Shown piece by piece: positions 50,166 to 58,669 of a stretch of DNA of 64,000 nucleotides (positions are counted from its first letter, which is position 1; every line of letters begins with the position of its first letter). The notes below the pieces were generated by a model that was not told the origin of the DNA, ran no database searches, and saw only the letters and a list, made by a program, of their open reading frames with translations. The DNA is from Lachnospiraceae bacterium. GTDB taxonomy: Bacteria > Bacillota > Clostridia > Lachnospirales > Lachnospiraceae. The stretch lies in contig JALESO010000043.1 of assembly GCA_022781925.1 (NCBI GenBank), positions 92,800 to 156,799 of the forward strand, written 5' to 3'. Position numbers and translations under genes: made by a program.

Positions 50166-50774
50166 CTAGCAGGATGCTTTTACATCAAAATCCGGATTGA
50201 ATGCATAGAAGTTCTTGGAATTTAACCGGTCGGTCACGAGGCGGAGTCCTTCACCGAAACGCTGGAAATGAACGATTTCGCGTTCCCGCAGGAAACGGAT
50301 CGGATCACATACTTCCGGATCTTTGACCAGGCGCAGAATGTTGTCGTAGGTGGTGCGTGCTTTCTGTTCCGCAGCCATGTTTTCGAAAAGGTCTGTGATA
50401 GCATCGCCTTTTGACTGATATTCGCAGGCATTGTTCGGAATGCCGCCGGCAGCTACCGGCCAGAGACCGAGGGTGTGATCCACGTAGTAGGTGTCAAAGC
50501 CGCTTTTCTGGATTTCTTCCGGTGTCAGATCCTGGGTTAACTGACGGACGATGGCGCAGATCATTTCCATGTGGGCGAGCTCCTCTGTGCCGATATCAGT
50601 CAGCAACCCTGCCACTTCCCGGTAAGGCATGGCATATCTCTGGGACAGATACCGCATGGAAGCGGAGAGTTCTCCGTCCGGCCCGCCAAACTGGGAGATG
50701 ATAATCTTTGCGATCGCCGGATTGGATTTTGTGATACAAACCGGATACTGTAATCTTTTTTCATACTTCCACAT
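50166..50774 (-). CDS. cotJC: Spore coat protein CotJC (manganese-catalase-like)
   Basis: This 202-residue ferritin-like four-helix protein of the Mn-catalase family has metal-ligand motifs GTEELAHMEMI (about residues 64-75) and ENMAAEQKARTTYDNIL. It is a polypeptide of the inner spore coat, expressed in the mother cell. Start 50774 (MWKYEKRLQYPV) is set by AAAGGGGG on the - strand about 10 nt upstream; a longer frame reaches 50825. It is last in cotJABC. Catalase activity is inferred from family only. Confidence 0.94.
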   Translation of the reverse strand: MWKYEKRLQYPVCITKSNPAIAKIIISQFGGPDGELSASMRYLSQRYAMPYREVAGLLTDIGTEELAHMEMICAIVRQLTQDLTPEEIQKSGFDTYYVDHTLGLWPVAAGGIPNNACEYQSKGDAITDLFENMAAEQKARTTYDNILRLVKDPEVCDPIRFLREREIVHFQRFGEGLRLVTDRLNSKNFYAFNPDFDVKASC

Positions 50775-50776
50775 AA

Positions 50777-51046
50777 TTAATAGTACCCCCTTTCCCATGG
50801 CCACGGTGACACGGCCCACTGCCAATAATTCTGCCTTTGTTCTCCGGTCTGGGTAAGGGGACCGAATTTTGTTTCATATTCTGCCACAAGGTGATGGTAT
50901 TTGTGTTTCATATGCTGAAAATAATCCAGCGCATCCGGATCCTTCGGATGGGTATCCAGAAAGAGGGTAATATCGCTGATGGCAAAGCCACACTGGTAAA
51001 TGACGTTCATCAGCCGCTGTTTTTCCACATTACATGCAGCGTTCAC
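50777..51046 (-). CDS. cotJB: Spore coat protein CotJB
   Basis: This 89-residue protein matches CotJB: VIYQCGFAISDITLFLDTHP in the N-terminal half and YWQWAVSPWPWERGYY at the C-terminus. It lies 2 nt before the cotJC start and overlaps cotJA by 17 nt. It is needed with CotJA and CotJC for a complete coat layer in Bacillus. Confidence 0.93.
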   Translation of the reverse strand: MNAACNVEKQRLMNVIYQCGFAISDITLFLDTHPKDPDALDYFQHMKHKYHHLVAEYETKFGPLTQTGEQRQNYWQWAVSPWPWERGYY

Positions 51047-51251
51047 GGCACATACCTCCTTTCCCGGTAAACGGTTTATCTAATTCGGCAAAAATAGTAC
51101 CGACCTGAAGGGCGCGGTCCAGATCATACAGGTTCCGGAACTGCTGCCAGGGAACGTAGGCCATGGCGATGGTCTGGTTCTCACAGTCGGGACGTTTAAA
51201 ATCCGTCATATACGGACGATCAGAGTTCATAGAATTGCAATTACAGTTCAA
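51030..51251 (-). CDS. cotJA: Spore coat protein CotJA
   Basis: This 73-residue protein has MAYVPWQQFRNLYDLDRALQ, the conserved CotJA core, with a Cys/Asn-rich N-terminus (MNCNCNSMNSDRP) and a Cys-rich C-terminal tail. It is the first gene of the operon. In Bacillus cotJ is SigE-dependent; I could not confirm a SigE site in the 180-nt gap upstream, and no strong SigA site is present on the - strand. RBS AGGAAAGGACATC lies upstream on that strand. Confidence 0.92.
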   Translation of the reverse strand: MNCNCNSMNSDRPYMTDFKRPDCENQTIAMAYVPWQQFRNLYDLDRALQVGTIFAELDKPFTGKGGMCRERCM

Positions 51252-51360
51252 AATATGATGTCCTTTCCTGATTTTTGTTTATTTTAGCATATGAAAAAGA
51301 GGGGGATAGTGTGCAAATGGTAACTGATTGTTTTTTGTTAAGTACCCCAGGTGTTTTCTA

Positions 51361-51389
51361 TTGACCGTGCAGGGGTTAGGCTTTAAACT
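51361..51389 (+). promoter_or_regulatory. Promoter of the hydrogenase-helicase unit
   Basis: TTGACC (51361-51366), 17-nt spacer and TAAACT (51384-51389) lie 43 nt before ATG 51433. Confidence 0.7.
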
Positions 51390-51432
51390 AATGACAGGGA
51401 TAGGAGAGATCATAGGAAAGGGTGATTAGTTT

Positions 51433-52935
51433 ATGAGAGGATTACACACACAGGTTTCGGACCTTCGAAAAGGAGTTTTTGTAGAGGTTGCGCGAATTGC
51501 TTATGAATCAGAAAATATCAATGATGATCTGGAAGCAATTCCATATAAACTGTCTCCGGATGAAACACCACGTTTCAGAGAGAGTATTTACAGAGAACGT
51601 GCAGTAAGTTCTGAACGTACCAGACTGGCACTTGGCTTATCTCTTCGACCACAGAACAAACCGGTTCACATTACCAGCGGATTGGATGAAGCAACCGTGG
51701 ATGAGATGTATTATGAGCCGCCTTTGATGCAGGTAATTCCGTCTGCATGTAACGCATGTGAGGATAATGTATATGAGGTAAGTAATCTCTGCCGTGGATG
51801 TCTGGCACATTCCTGTATGGAAGTCTGTCCGCGGGATGCGATCACACATGTGGATGGACAGGCACATATTGATAAGTCAAAATGTGTCAAATGTGGAAAA
51901 TGTAAAAGCGCCTGTCCGTATGATGCAATCGGAAAAAAGGTGCGTCCTTGTTCTGTTGCCTGCGGTATCAAAGCCATTGAATCTGATGAATACGGCAGAG
52001 CTGTCATCAATCAGGATAAATGCTTATCCTGTGGTATGTGTATGGTAAGCTGTCCGTTTGGTGCCATCGCGGATAAATCCCAGATTTTCCAGCTGATCCG
52101 TTGTATGAAAAACGGTGGTGAAGTCGTTGCGGAGATCGCACCAGCTTATGCAGGACAGTTTGGTAAAGATGCAACACCGGATAAAATTTATGCTGCACTG
52201 CTGAAATTAGGATTTTCACAGGTTTACGAGGTAGCACTTGGTGCGGATATCGGAGCAGTGACAGAGGCGCATGATTATGTTTATCATGTAAAGACAGGAG
52301 AAAAGCCATTCCTGCTGACATCCTGCTGCCCGGCATGGTCCATGCTGGCGAAAAAACAGTTCCCGGAGATTATTGACAGTGTATCCAAGGAGCTGACACC
52401 GATGGTTGCAACTGCCCGCAGTATCAAGAAAGAACATCCGAATGCAAAGGTTGTATTTATCGGACCGTGTGCGGCAAAGAAACTGGAAGCAATGAGAAAA
52501 ACAGTCCGCAGTGATGTGGATTTTGTTATTACATTTGAAGAACTCGATGCCATGTTCGAGGCGCGTGGCATTGATCCAAAGACAATTGAAAGTCAGGGAC
52601 ATCTGCACGATGCAACTGCAGCCGGTCGTGGTTATGCGGTATCCGGTGGTGTATCTAAAGCCATTGAAAACTGTATCCATGAGTATTATCCGGATGTGGA
52701 GGTGCAGATTGAGCATGTCGAAGGTCTGGATGAATGTAAGAAGGTGCTGATGCTTGCAAAAGCCGGCCGGAAGAATGGATATCTGATCGAAGGTATGGGC
52801 TGTCCGGGCGGATGTGTAGCTGGAGCCGGTACACTGATCCCGGTACCGGAGGCGAAGAAGGATGTACAGCAGATTGTTAAGGATTCCACCAAGAAACTGC
52901 CTCCAAAACAATTACGGGAGATAGAATTAAAATAA
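51433..52935 (+). CDS. Monomeric [FeFe] hydrogenase, group-B-like
   Basis: This 500-residue protein has Cys-rich ferredoxin-like clusters in the first half (CRGCLAHSCMEVCP, CVKCGKCKSACP, CLSCGMCMVSCP) and the H-cluster motifs L1 TSCCPAW (296-302), L2 FIGPCAAKK and L3 EGMGCPGGCVAGAG. TSCCPAW instead of TSCSPGW is typical of group B [FeFe] hydrogenases, whose physiological direction is poorly known. They may vent electrons as H2 or use H2. It is cytoplasmic, with no signal. The maturases HydE, HydF and HydG are not adjacent. A helicase gene starts 3 nt downstream. Confidence 0.92.
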   Translation: MRGLHTQVSDLRKGVFVEVARIAYESENINDDLEAIPYKLSPDETPRFRESIYRERAVSSERTRLALGLSLRPQNKPVHITSGLDEATVDEMYYEPPLMQVIPSACNACEDNVYEVSNLCRGCLAHSCMEVCPRDAITHVDGQAHIDKSKCVKCGKCKSACPYDAIGKKVRPCSVACGIKAIESDEYGRAVINQDKCLSCGMCMVSCPFGAIADKSQIFQLIRCMKNGGEVVAEIAPAYAGQFGKDATPDKIYAALLKLGFSQVYEVALGADIGAVTEAHDYVYHVKTGEKPFLLTSCCPAWSMLAKKQFPEIIDSVSKELTPMVATARSIKKEHPNAKVVFIGPCAAKKLEAMRKTVRSDVDFVITFEELDAMFEARGIDPKTIESQGHLHDATAAGRGYAVSGGVSKAIENCIHEYYPDVEVQIEHVEGLDECKKVLMLAKAGRKNGYLIEGMGCPGGCVAGAGTLIPVPEAKKDVQQIVKDSTKKLPPKQLREIELK

Positions 52936-52938
52936 TTT

Positions 52939-54777
52939 ATGAAGATTGACACAAGTCAGATCAATGCGATCAGGCACAAGGACGGGCCTGAGCTTGTACT
53001 GGCGGGACCAGGGTCGGGAAAGACCCTGGTCATCACTCGTCGGGTGCAGCATCTGATCGAACAATACCATATACCGCCATCCTCCATTCTGGTTATTACG
53101 TTTACGAAAGCGGCGGCCACGGAGATGAAGCAGCGGTTCGAAAAATTGATGGGCGGCAGGAGAGTACCGGTTTCTTTCGGTACGTTTCATGCGGTCTATT
53201 TTATGATCTTAAAACATGCCTATGGCTATACGGCAGATAATATTGTAAAAGAAGAGCAGCGGCTGCAGTTTATGAAAGAATACATTCACCGGCTGCGTCT
53301 GGAATATGACGATGAAAACGAATTTATCTCCAGTCTGCTCTCGGAAATCAGTCTGGTAAAAAACACTTCAGTAAATCTGGCACATTACTATTCCTCCTGC
53401 TGTGGGCAGGATGTCTTTCGAAACATATTCGAAGCTTATGAAAATTTCCTGCATCAGAACCGATTCATTGATTTTGATGATATGCTGGTATATTGTAAGG
53501 AACTGTTGGTGCAGCGTCCGGATATTCTGGCGGCATGGCAGCGGAAATATCAGTATATTCTGATCGATGAATTTCAGGATATCAATCAGATCCAGTATGA
53601 CATTATCCGAATGCTGGCGGCACCACAGAACAATCTGTTTATCGTCGGGGACGATGATCAGTCCATTTATCGTTTTCGCGGAGCCAGACCGGAGATCATG
53701 CTGAATTTTACAAAAGATTATCCGGATGCGGGAAAAATAATACTGGATACCAATTACCGTTCCGGGTCAGATATAGTAAAACAGGCGGGAAATCTGATCT
53801 CTTTTAATGAGAAACGGTTTGAAAAGAAGATCACACCTGCAACGGAAATGGGAATCCCAGTGGTAAAAAGAGAGTTTCAGACACAGCGGGAGCAGAATCT
53901 GTATGTGATACAGGAAATTTTGCGTCTGCACCGGGAAGGAATGGAATACAAAGACATGGCGGTGCTGTTCCGGACAAATATGCAGCCACGATTTCTGATG
54001 GAGATGATGCTGGATTACAGTATTCCGTTTACAGCGAAAGACCGGATTCCGAATATTTATGACCACTGGATCACACGGGATCTGTTTGCATACATAGACA
54101 TTGCCAGAGGCGACCGCAGACGCAGCAGTTTTCTCAAAATCATGAACCGCCCAAAGCGGTATCTTTCCAGGGAAAGTCTGCCTTATGAGGAAGTGGCTTT
54201 TGATGTGTGGGAAGAGTATTATGAAGAACAGGGCTGGATGGTGCAGCGTCTGGAAAAACTGCAGATGGATCTGAAGGTGATCGCAGGAATGCGACCGTTT
54301 TCTGCCATCAACTATATTCGCAAAGGTGTGGCATATGAGGATTATCTGCGGGAATATGCGGATGTACGCCGGATTCCGTTTGAAGATCTGACGGATGTGC
54401 TGGATGAACTGCAGGAGAATGCAAAAGGATTTGATACCTTTGATGCCTGGTTTGATCATATCGAACAGCTACGGGAAGAACTGGAGGAACAGGCGAAAAG
54501 CTACAAAGTGACAGATGGTGTCAACTTAAGTACATTGCATTCATCCAAAGGACTGGAATATGATACCGTATTTCTGGTAGATGTGAATGAAAAAGTCATG
54601 CCGAATAAAAAGGCAGTGCTGGATGCCGATTTGGAAGAAGAACGCCGGATGTTCTACGTCGGAATGACCCGGGCGAAGAACCGGCTGTATCTGCTCTGGT
54701 CTCATCAGATCCGAAACAAAGATATGGATCCGTCACGGTTCCTGACCGAGTGCGAGTCAGCTCGAATTAAACGATAG
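52939..54777 (+). CDS. UvrD/Rep-family 3'-5' DNA helicase
   Basis: This 612-residue SF1 helicase has motif I GPGSGKTLVITRR (about 29-37), Ia VITFTKAAATEM, II YILIDEFQDINQIQY, III DDDQSIYRFRGA, IV LDTNYRSG, V TLHSSKGLEYDTVFLVD and VI VGMTRAKNRLYLL. It is shorter than PcrA (about 720) and lacks the long C-terminal tail that binds RNA polymerase. It may act in repair or plasmid/phage control. It starts 3 nt after the hydrogenase, an unusual pairing that need not be functional. Confidence 0.92.
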   Translation: MKIDTSQINAIRHKDGPELVLAGPGSGKTLVITRRVQHLIEQYHIPPSSILVITFTKAAATEMKQRFEKLMGGRRVPVSFGTFHAVYFMILKHAYGYTADNIVKEEQRLQFMKEYIHRLRLEYDDENEFISSLLSEISLVKNTSVNLAHYYSSCCGQDVFRNIFEAYENFLHQNRFIDFDDMLVYCKELLVQRPDILAAWQRKYQYILIDEFQDINQIQYDIIRMLAAPQNNLFIVGDDDQSIYRFRGARPEIMLNFTKDYPDAGKIILDTNYRSGSDIVKQAGNLISFNEKRFEKKITPATEMGIPVVKREFQTQREQNLYVIQEILRLHREGMEYKDMAVLFRTNMQPRFLMEMMLDYSIPFTAKDRIPNIYDHWITRDLFAYIDIARGDRRRSSFLKIMNRPKRYLSRESLPYEEVAFDVWEEYYEEQGWMVQRLEKLQMDLKVIAGMRPFSAINYIRKGVAYEDYLREYADVRRIPFEDLTDVLDELQENAKGFDTFDAWFDHIEQLREELEEQAKSYKVTDGVNLSTLHSSKGLEYDTVFLVDVNEKVMPNKKAVLDADLEEERRMFYVGMTRAKNRLYLLWSHQIRNKDMDPSRFLTECESARIKR

Positions 54778-55033
54778 GAGACAAATAAAAAGATATTAAT
54801 CCTGTGTATGATAAAGGCAAAAATGTACTAGATAAAAATGTTTCCGCTTTATAAACAGTGGATAACCAAGTAATATCAGCGATAGAATTCAATCGTCCAT
54901 CTGATATATTTAGTTTCTCAGAACAAATATTGTATGAGAGATAGTAGCGTTATGGTGAAACAAATATAGTGTTGTGGACTTATGGAGGTCATAAACTAAA
55001 AACAGTCACAGAAGAATAATTTCACATAAGTAA
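54778..55033. other. Intergenic stretch without a recognisable gene
   Basis: Together with the terminator at 55034-55103, this 256-bp AT-rich stretch makes a 354-bp gap between the helicase (+) and the DUF1292 gene (-). I see no open frame with an RBS and family match, no tRNA and no repeat. It may be a remnant of a lost gene. Confidence 0.6.
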
Positions 55034-55103
55034 AAGAAGGTAGAGTCAGATTTTTCTCAGAGCGCGATTGTTAGCGCGTGAGACAAATCTGACTCTACCT
55101 TTT
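55034..55103. terminator. Long bidirectional terminator
   Basis: The arm beginning AGGTAGAGTCAGATTT (55038) pairs with AAATCTGACTCTACCT (55085-55100) and extends inward through TCTCA/TGAGA, with one mismatch. GCGC/GCGC pairing closes the loop. The pairing is about 21 bp, followed by TTTT on the + strand and A-rich on the other side. It separates convergent units. Confidence 0.85.
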
Positions 55104-55131
55104 CATAACTTATAATGTTGACCAGAAAAAA

Positions 55132-55437
55132 TTACATCTGCTCAAATTCTTCCTCATCCAGTAATTCATCAAAGCGGTCACTGACTGCGTCGAATTCGTC
55201 ATCGTTGTCGATATTTTCCAGAGACGGATTACCTTCCTCATCCTCAAAGTAGCGGTAGAAGATCACTTCCTCATCATTATCAACCGGAACCAGCGCGATG
55301 TAATTCTGATTATCCACATCAAAGATGGTCAGAATCTGACATTCCAGCTGGGAACCATCATCCAGATCCAGCGTAACAAACATTTCCTGCGGATCAAAGA
55401 TTTCTTCTTCATTATTTGTGTTATTCGTATTGCTCAT
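55132..55437 (-). CDS. DUF1292 family protein (YrzB-like)
   Basis: This very acidic 101-residue protein (Asp/Glu-rich throughout) has the DUF1292 core: VTLDLDDGSQLECQILTIFD, YIALVPVDNDEEVIFYRY and the C-terminal FDAVSDRFDELLDEEE. Its function is unknown. In many Firmicutes a relative lies near the Holliday-junction resolvase gene yrrK, but not here. Start 55437 (MSNTNN) is preferred because CCCTC at 55446-55450 (GAGGG on the - strand) is 8 nt upstream. Confidence 0.85.
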   Translation of the reverse strand: MSNTNNTNNEEEIFDPQEMFVTLDLDDGSQLECQILTIFDVDNQNYIALVPVDNDEEVIFYRYFEDEEGNPSLENIDNDDEFDAVSDRFDELLDEEEFEQM

Positions 55438-55551
55438 TTTAATTGCCCTCATCTTTTTTCTATATATTTTCTATATAGGAATTAACCCCATAGGATAGTT
55501 CAAGTATAAAAATTCGAAGAACAAAAGTCAATTCTTTTTCGAAAATTTTTG

Positions 55552-55580
55552 TTGACAAAGGAAAAGAAATCTAATATACT
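55552..55580 (+). promoter_or_regulatory. Consensus promoter of the fatty-acid operon
   Basis: Perfect TTGACA (55552-55557), 17-nt spacer and TATACT (55575-55580) lie 52 nt before acpP. This is the only strong promoter seen for the 8-kb operon. Confidence 0.9.
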
Positions 55581-55592
55581 TTGAATATCAAA
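55580..55592 (+). promoter_or_regulatory. FabT-like operator palindrome
   Basis: TTTGA-ATA-TCAAA (55580-55592) is a perfect palindrome abutting the -10. It resembles the FabT box of streptococci (TTTGATTATCAAA-like, from memory). A MarR-fold FabT would block initiation here when bound with acyl-ACP. No fabT gene is in the window. A second near-match, ATTTGAAA, follows at about 55,594. Confidence 0.65.
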
Positions 55593-55632
55593 ATATTTGA
55601 AACAAAAATTATTTGAAAGGAAGAATAAAATT

Positions 55633-55866
55633 ATGTTAGAGAAAATGAAAGAAATGATCGCAGATCAGTTATCAGTAGATGAGGATAAAATTACACTGGA
55701 GTCCAACTTCAAAGAGGATCTTGACGCAGATTCCTTAGACTTATTTGAGCTGGTTATGGCTCTGGAAGAGGAGTACGGTATCGAGATCCCGTCTGAGGAA
55801 CTTGAGAGCCTTACCACAGTTGGAACAATCATTGATTATCTGAAAGCACATGGTGTAGAGGAATAA
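55633..55866 (+). CDS. acpP: Acyl carrier protein
   Basis: This 77-residue acidic carrier holds growing acyl chains on a phosphopantetheine arm attached to the Ser in DLDADSLDLFELVMALE (about residue 37). ATG 55633 (MLEKMKEMI) follows AAAGGAAG (55616-55623); an upstream in-frame ATG at 55597 would leave no RBS. It heads the fab-acc operon. Confidence 0.95.
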   Translation: MLEKMKEMIADQLSVDEDKITLESNFKEDLDADSLDLFELVMALEEEYGIEIPSEELESLTTVGTIIDYLKAHGVEE

Positions 55867-55872
55867 ATTTAA

Positions 55873-56796
55873 ATGAAGACAAGAATTACAGAACTTTTTG
55901 GAATTGAATATCCGATCATTCAGGGCGGCATGGCCTGGGTAGCAGATTATCATCTGGCGGCAGCAGTTTCCAATGCAGGTGGTCTGGGACTGATCGGAGC
56001 GGCAAGTGCGCCGGGCGATGTGGTTCGGACACAGATCCGCGAAGCGAAAAAACTGACAGATAAACCGTTTGGTGTAAACATCATGCTGCTGAGCCCATAT
56101 GCAGAGGAAGTGGCACATGTTGTTGTTGAGGAAGGCATCAAGGTTGTGACAACCGGTGCCGGAAATCCTGGCAAATACATGGAAATGTGGAAAGCTGCCG
56201 GCATCAAAGTCGTTCCGGTTGTCGCAAGTGTGGCACTGGCAAAGATGATGCAGAAAGCTGGTGCTGATGCAGTGGTTGCTGAGGGTACCGAGTCCGGTGG
56301 ACATATCGGAGCTGCTACAACCATGACACTGGTTCCGCAGGTGGTAGATGCAGTGGATATTCCGGTAATCGCAGCCGGCGGTATCGCAGACGGCAGAGGA
56401 TTTGCAGCAGCAATGATGCTTGGTGCAGAAGCCGTACAGATCGGCACCAGATTCTGTGTGGCTACCGAGTGTATCTGCCATGAGAATTACAAACAGAAGA
56501 TCATCAAGGCGAAAGACATTGATTCTGAAGTAACCGGCCGCAGCAACGGACACCCGATCCGCTGTCTGAGAAATCAGATGTCCAGAGAGTATCTGCGTCT
56601 GGAAAAAGAGGGAGCCGGATTTGAAGAATTAGAGCGTCTGACCGTCGGATCTCTTCGAAATGCTGTCATTGACGGTGATGTCAAGAACGGAACCGTTATG
56701 GCAGGACAGATTGCAGGCCTGATCAAAAAAGAGCAGAGCTGTAAGGAAATTGTAGATGAAATTATGGAGCAGGCAGAAAAATTACTGCACTGTTAA
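55873..56796 (+). CDS. fabK: Enoyl-ACP reductase II
   Basis: This FMN-dependent enoyl-ACP reductase performs the last reduction of each elongation cycle; it is the alternative to FabI and is insensitive to triclosan. It has 307 residues in a TIM barrel of the nitronate-monooxygenase superfamily: GIEYPIIQGGMAW at the N-terminus, GTESGGHIG, IPVIAAGGIADGRG and LGAEAVQIGTRF. Context inside a fab operon favours FabK over nitronate monooxygenase. It lies 6 nt after acpP. Confidence 0.94.
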   Translation: MKTRITELFGIEYPIIQGGMAWVADYHLAAAVSNAGGLGLIGAASAPGDVVRTQIREAKKLTDKPFGVNIMLLSPYAEEVAHVVVEEGIKVVTTGAGNPGKYMEMWKAAGIKVVPVVASVALAKMMQKAGADAVVAEGTESGGHIGAATTMTLVPQVVDAVDIPVIAAGGIADGRGFAAAMMLGAEAVQIGTRFCVATECICHENYKQKIIKAKDIDSEVTGRSNGHPIRCLRNQMSREYLRLEKEGAGFEELERLTVGSLRNAVIDGDVKNGTVMAGQIAGLIKKEQSCKEIVDEIMEQAEKLLHC

Positions 56797-56883
56797 TAAG
56801 AAAAGGTGATTCAGGAAGAACAGAGCAAAAACTGTTTTTCCTGAAAAAACTGTTGAAAAGATAAGCGAAAAGGAGCAAATGAA

Positions 56884-57804
56884 ATGAAGAAAATAGCGTT
56901 TATTTTTCCCGGTCAGGGGTCTCAGTACGTTGGCATGGGAAAAGATTTTTATGAGACTTTCCCATGTGCAAAAGAAATGATCGATCTGGCAGAAAAAGTA
57001 AGCGGTATCCCTATGAAGGAGCTTCTTTTCGAAGAAAATGAAAATATCAATATCACAAAATACACCCAGATTGCAATGCTTGCAGATGAGCTTGCCATCT
57101 GGAGTGTGCTGCGTGAAAAAGGACTGGAATCTGTGGTAAATGCAGGTTTAAGCCTTGGTGAGTACGCAGCTTTGGTTGCATCCGGAGTAATGACACCGGA
57201 AGATGCATTCCGCGTGGTCGCAAAACGTGGAGAATATATGCAGGAAGCGGTTCCGACAGGCGGAGCAATGACGGCTGTGCTTGGCGCTGATACCGCAATC
57301 ATTGAAAAAATCTGCGAGGAGACCGAAGGAATCGTATCCATTGCAAATTACAACTGTCCGGGACAGATTGTGATCACAGGTGAGCAGCAGGCCGTGGATG
57401 CGGCAGCGGCAGCCTTAAAAGAAGCAGGTGCAAAACGGTGCACACCGCTGAATGTCAGCGGCCCGTTCCACTCAGCGATGTTACTGCCGGCAGGAGAAAA
57501 ACTTGCGGCAGAGTTAGAACAGGTAGAAATTCATGAAATTGCAGTTCCTTATATTACAAATGTAACTGCTGACTATGTGACAGACCCGTCACAGGTAAAG
57601 GAATTGCTGAAAAAACAGATTTCCTCATCCGTCCGCTGGCAGCAGAGCGTAGAGCGCATGATCGCAGACGGTGTGGAGGCATTTATTGAAATTGGACCAA
57701 AGAAATCCCTTTGTGGATTTATGAAACGTATAGATAAAACCGTTCCGGCTTATCACGTTGATAAGGTAACGGATCTTGATAGTATAAGCGAACTTTTCGC
57801 TTAG
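56884..57804 (+). CDS. fabD: Malonyl-CoA:ACP transacylase
   Basis: This enzyme transfers malonyl from CoA to ACP. It has 306 residues. The N-terminal [15 protein letters not shown] carries the oxyanion Gln. The nucleophile Ser is in [10 protein letters not shown] (about residue 89; GLSLG in place of the usual GHSLG, common in Clostridia). The active-site His is in VSGPFHSAM (about 197). RBS AAAGGAG lies just upstream of ATG 56884. Confidence 0.95.
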   Translation: MKKIAFIFPGQGSQYVGMGKDFYETFPCAKEMIDLAEKVSGIPMKELLFEENENINITKYTQIAMLADELAIWSVLREKGLESVVNAGLSLGEYAALVASGVMTPEDAFRVVAKRGEYMQEAVPTGGAMTAVLGADTAIIEKICEETEGIVSIANYNCPGQIVITGEQQAVDAAAAALKEAGAKRCTPLNVSGPFHSAMLLPAGEKLAAELEQVEIHEIAVPYITNVTADYVTDPSQVKELLKKQISSSVRWQQSVERMIADGVEAFIEIGPKKSLCGFMKRIDKTVPAYHVDKVTDLDSISELFA

Positions 57805-57818
57805 GCGCAGGAGGCAGT

Positions 57819-58568
57819 ATGGAAAAATTATTAACAGATAAAGTTGCGATCGTTACCGGTGCAAGCCGCGGAATTGGCAGACAGATTGCCATGACACTGG
57901 CACAGGAAGGTGCTTATGTCATTGTAAATTATAACGGATCAAAAGAAGCGGCAGAGGCAGTGATTGAGACCATTACAGCAGCCGGTGGTCAGGCAGAGAC
58001 CTGGCGGTGCAGTGTGGCAGATTTTTCGGCAGTGGAAGAGATGATCAAATCCATTTACAAAAAATTCGGTCACATTGATGTTCTGGTAAACAATGCCGGA
58101 ATCACAAAAGATAATCTTCTGATGAAGATGAAAGAAGAAGAGTTTGACGCAGTCATTGATACGAACCTGAAAGGAAGTTTCAACACCATGCGTCACATTG
58201 CAAGATATATGCTGAAACAGAAAAGCGGAAGTATCATCAACATTTCTTCCGTATCCGGAGTTCTTGGAAATCCGGGTCAGATGAACTACTGTGCTTCCAA
58301 AGCAGGTGTTATCGGAATGACAAAATCCATGGCAAGAGAGCTTGCAAGCCGCGGCATCCGTGTGAATGCAGTAGCACCGGGATTTATCGAGACAGAAATG
58401 CTGGATCAGATGACAGATGCGGCAAAAGAAGCCGGAAAAGCACAGATCCCATTCGGCCGTTATGGAAAACCGGAAGAGATCGCAAACACAGTTGCATTTC
58501 TGGCATCCGAAAAAGCGTCCTATATCACAGGTCAGGTGTTCTGTGTGGACGGCGGCATGGCGATGTAA
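57819..58568 (+). CDS. fabG: 3-oxoacyl-ACP reductase
   Basis: This NADPH-dependent SDR of 249 residues reduces beta-ketoacyl-ACP. Motifs are [13 protein letters not shown] (12-24), [14 protein letters not shown], the catalytic [20 protein letters not shown] (Ser, Tyr, Lys) and the C-terminal [15 protein letters not shown]. It lies 14 nt after fabD, with GCAGGAGG as RBS. Confidence 0.96.
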   Translation: MEKLLTDKVAIVTGASRGIGRQIAMTLAQEGAYVIVNYNGSKEAAEAVIETITAAGGQAETWRCSVADFSAVEEMIKSIYKKFGHIDVLVNNAGITKDNLLMKMKEEEFDAVIDTNLKGSFNTMRHIARYMLKQKSGSIINISSVSGVLGNPGQMNYCASKAGVIGMTKSMARELASRGIRVNAVAPGFIETEMLDQMTDAAKEAGKAQIPFGRYGKPEEIANTVAFLASEKASYITGQVFCVDGGMAM

Positions 58569-58669
58569 ACATACAGTGGAATAATCCTTTCGCCACGTCA
58601 TGCTTGCGAACAATCCGTAAATTTACAATAAATAAAAATAATACCTATTATGAAAAAGGAGACACATAG

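Noticed and set aside
54850..54865. Possible DnaA box (GTGGATAAC) in the gap after the helicase gene
   Set aside because: It is a single imperfect match with no cluster of boxes, no dnaA/dnaN nearby and no origin-like AT module, so chance is more likely.
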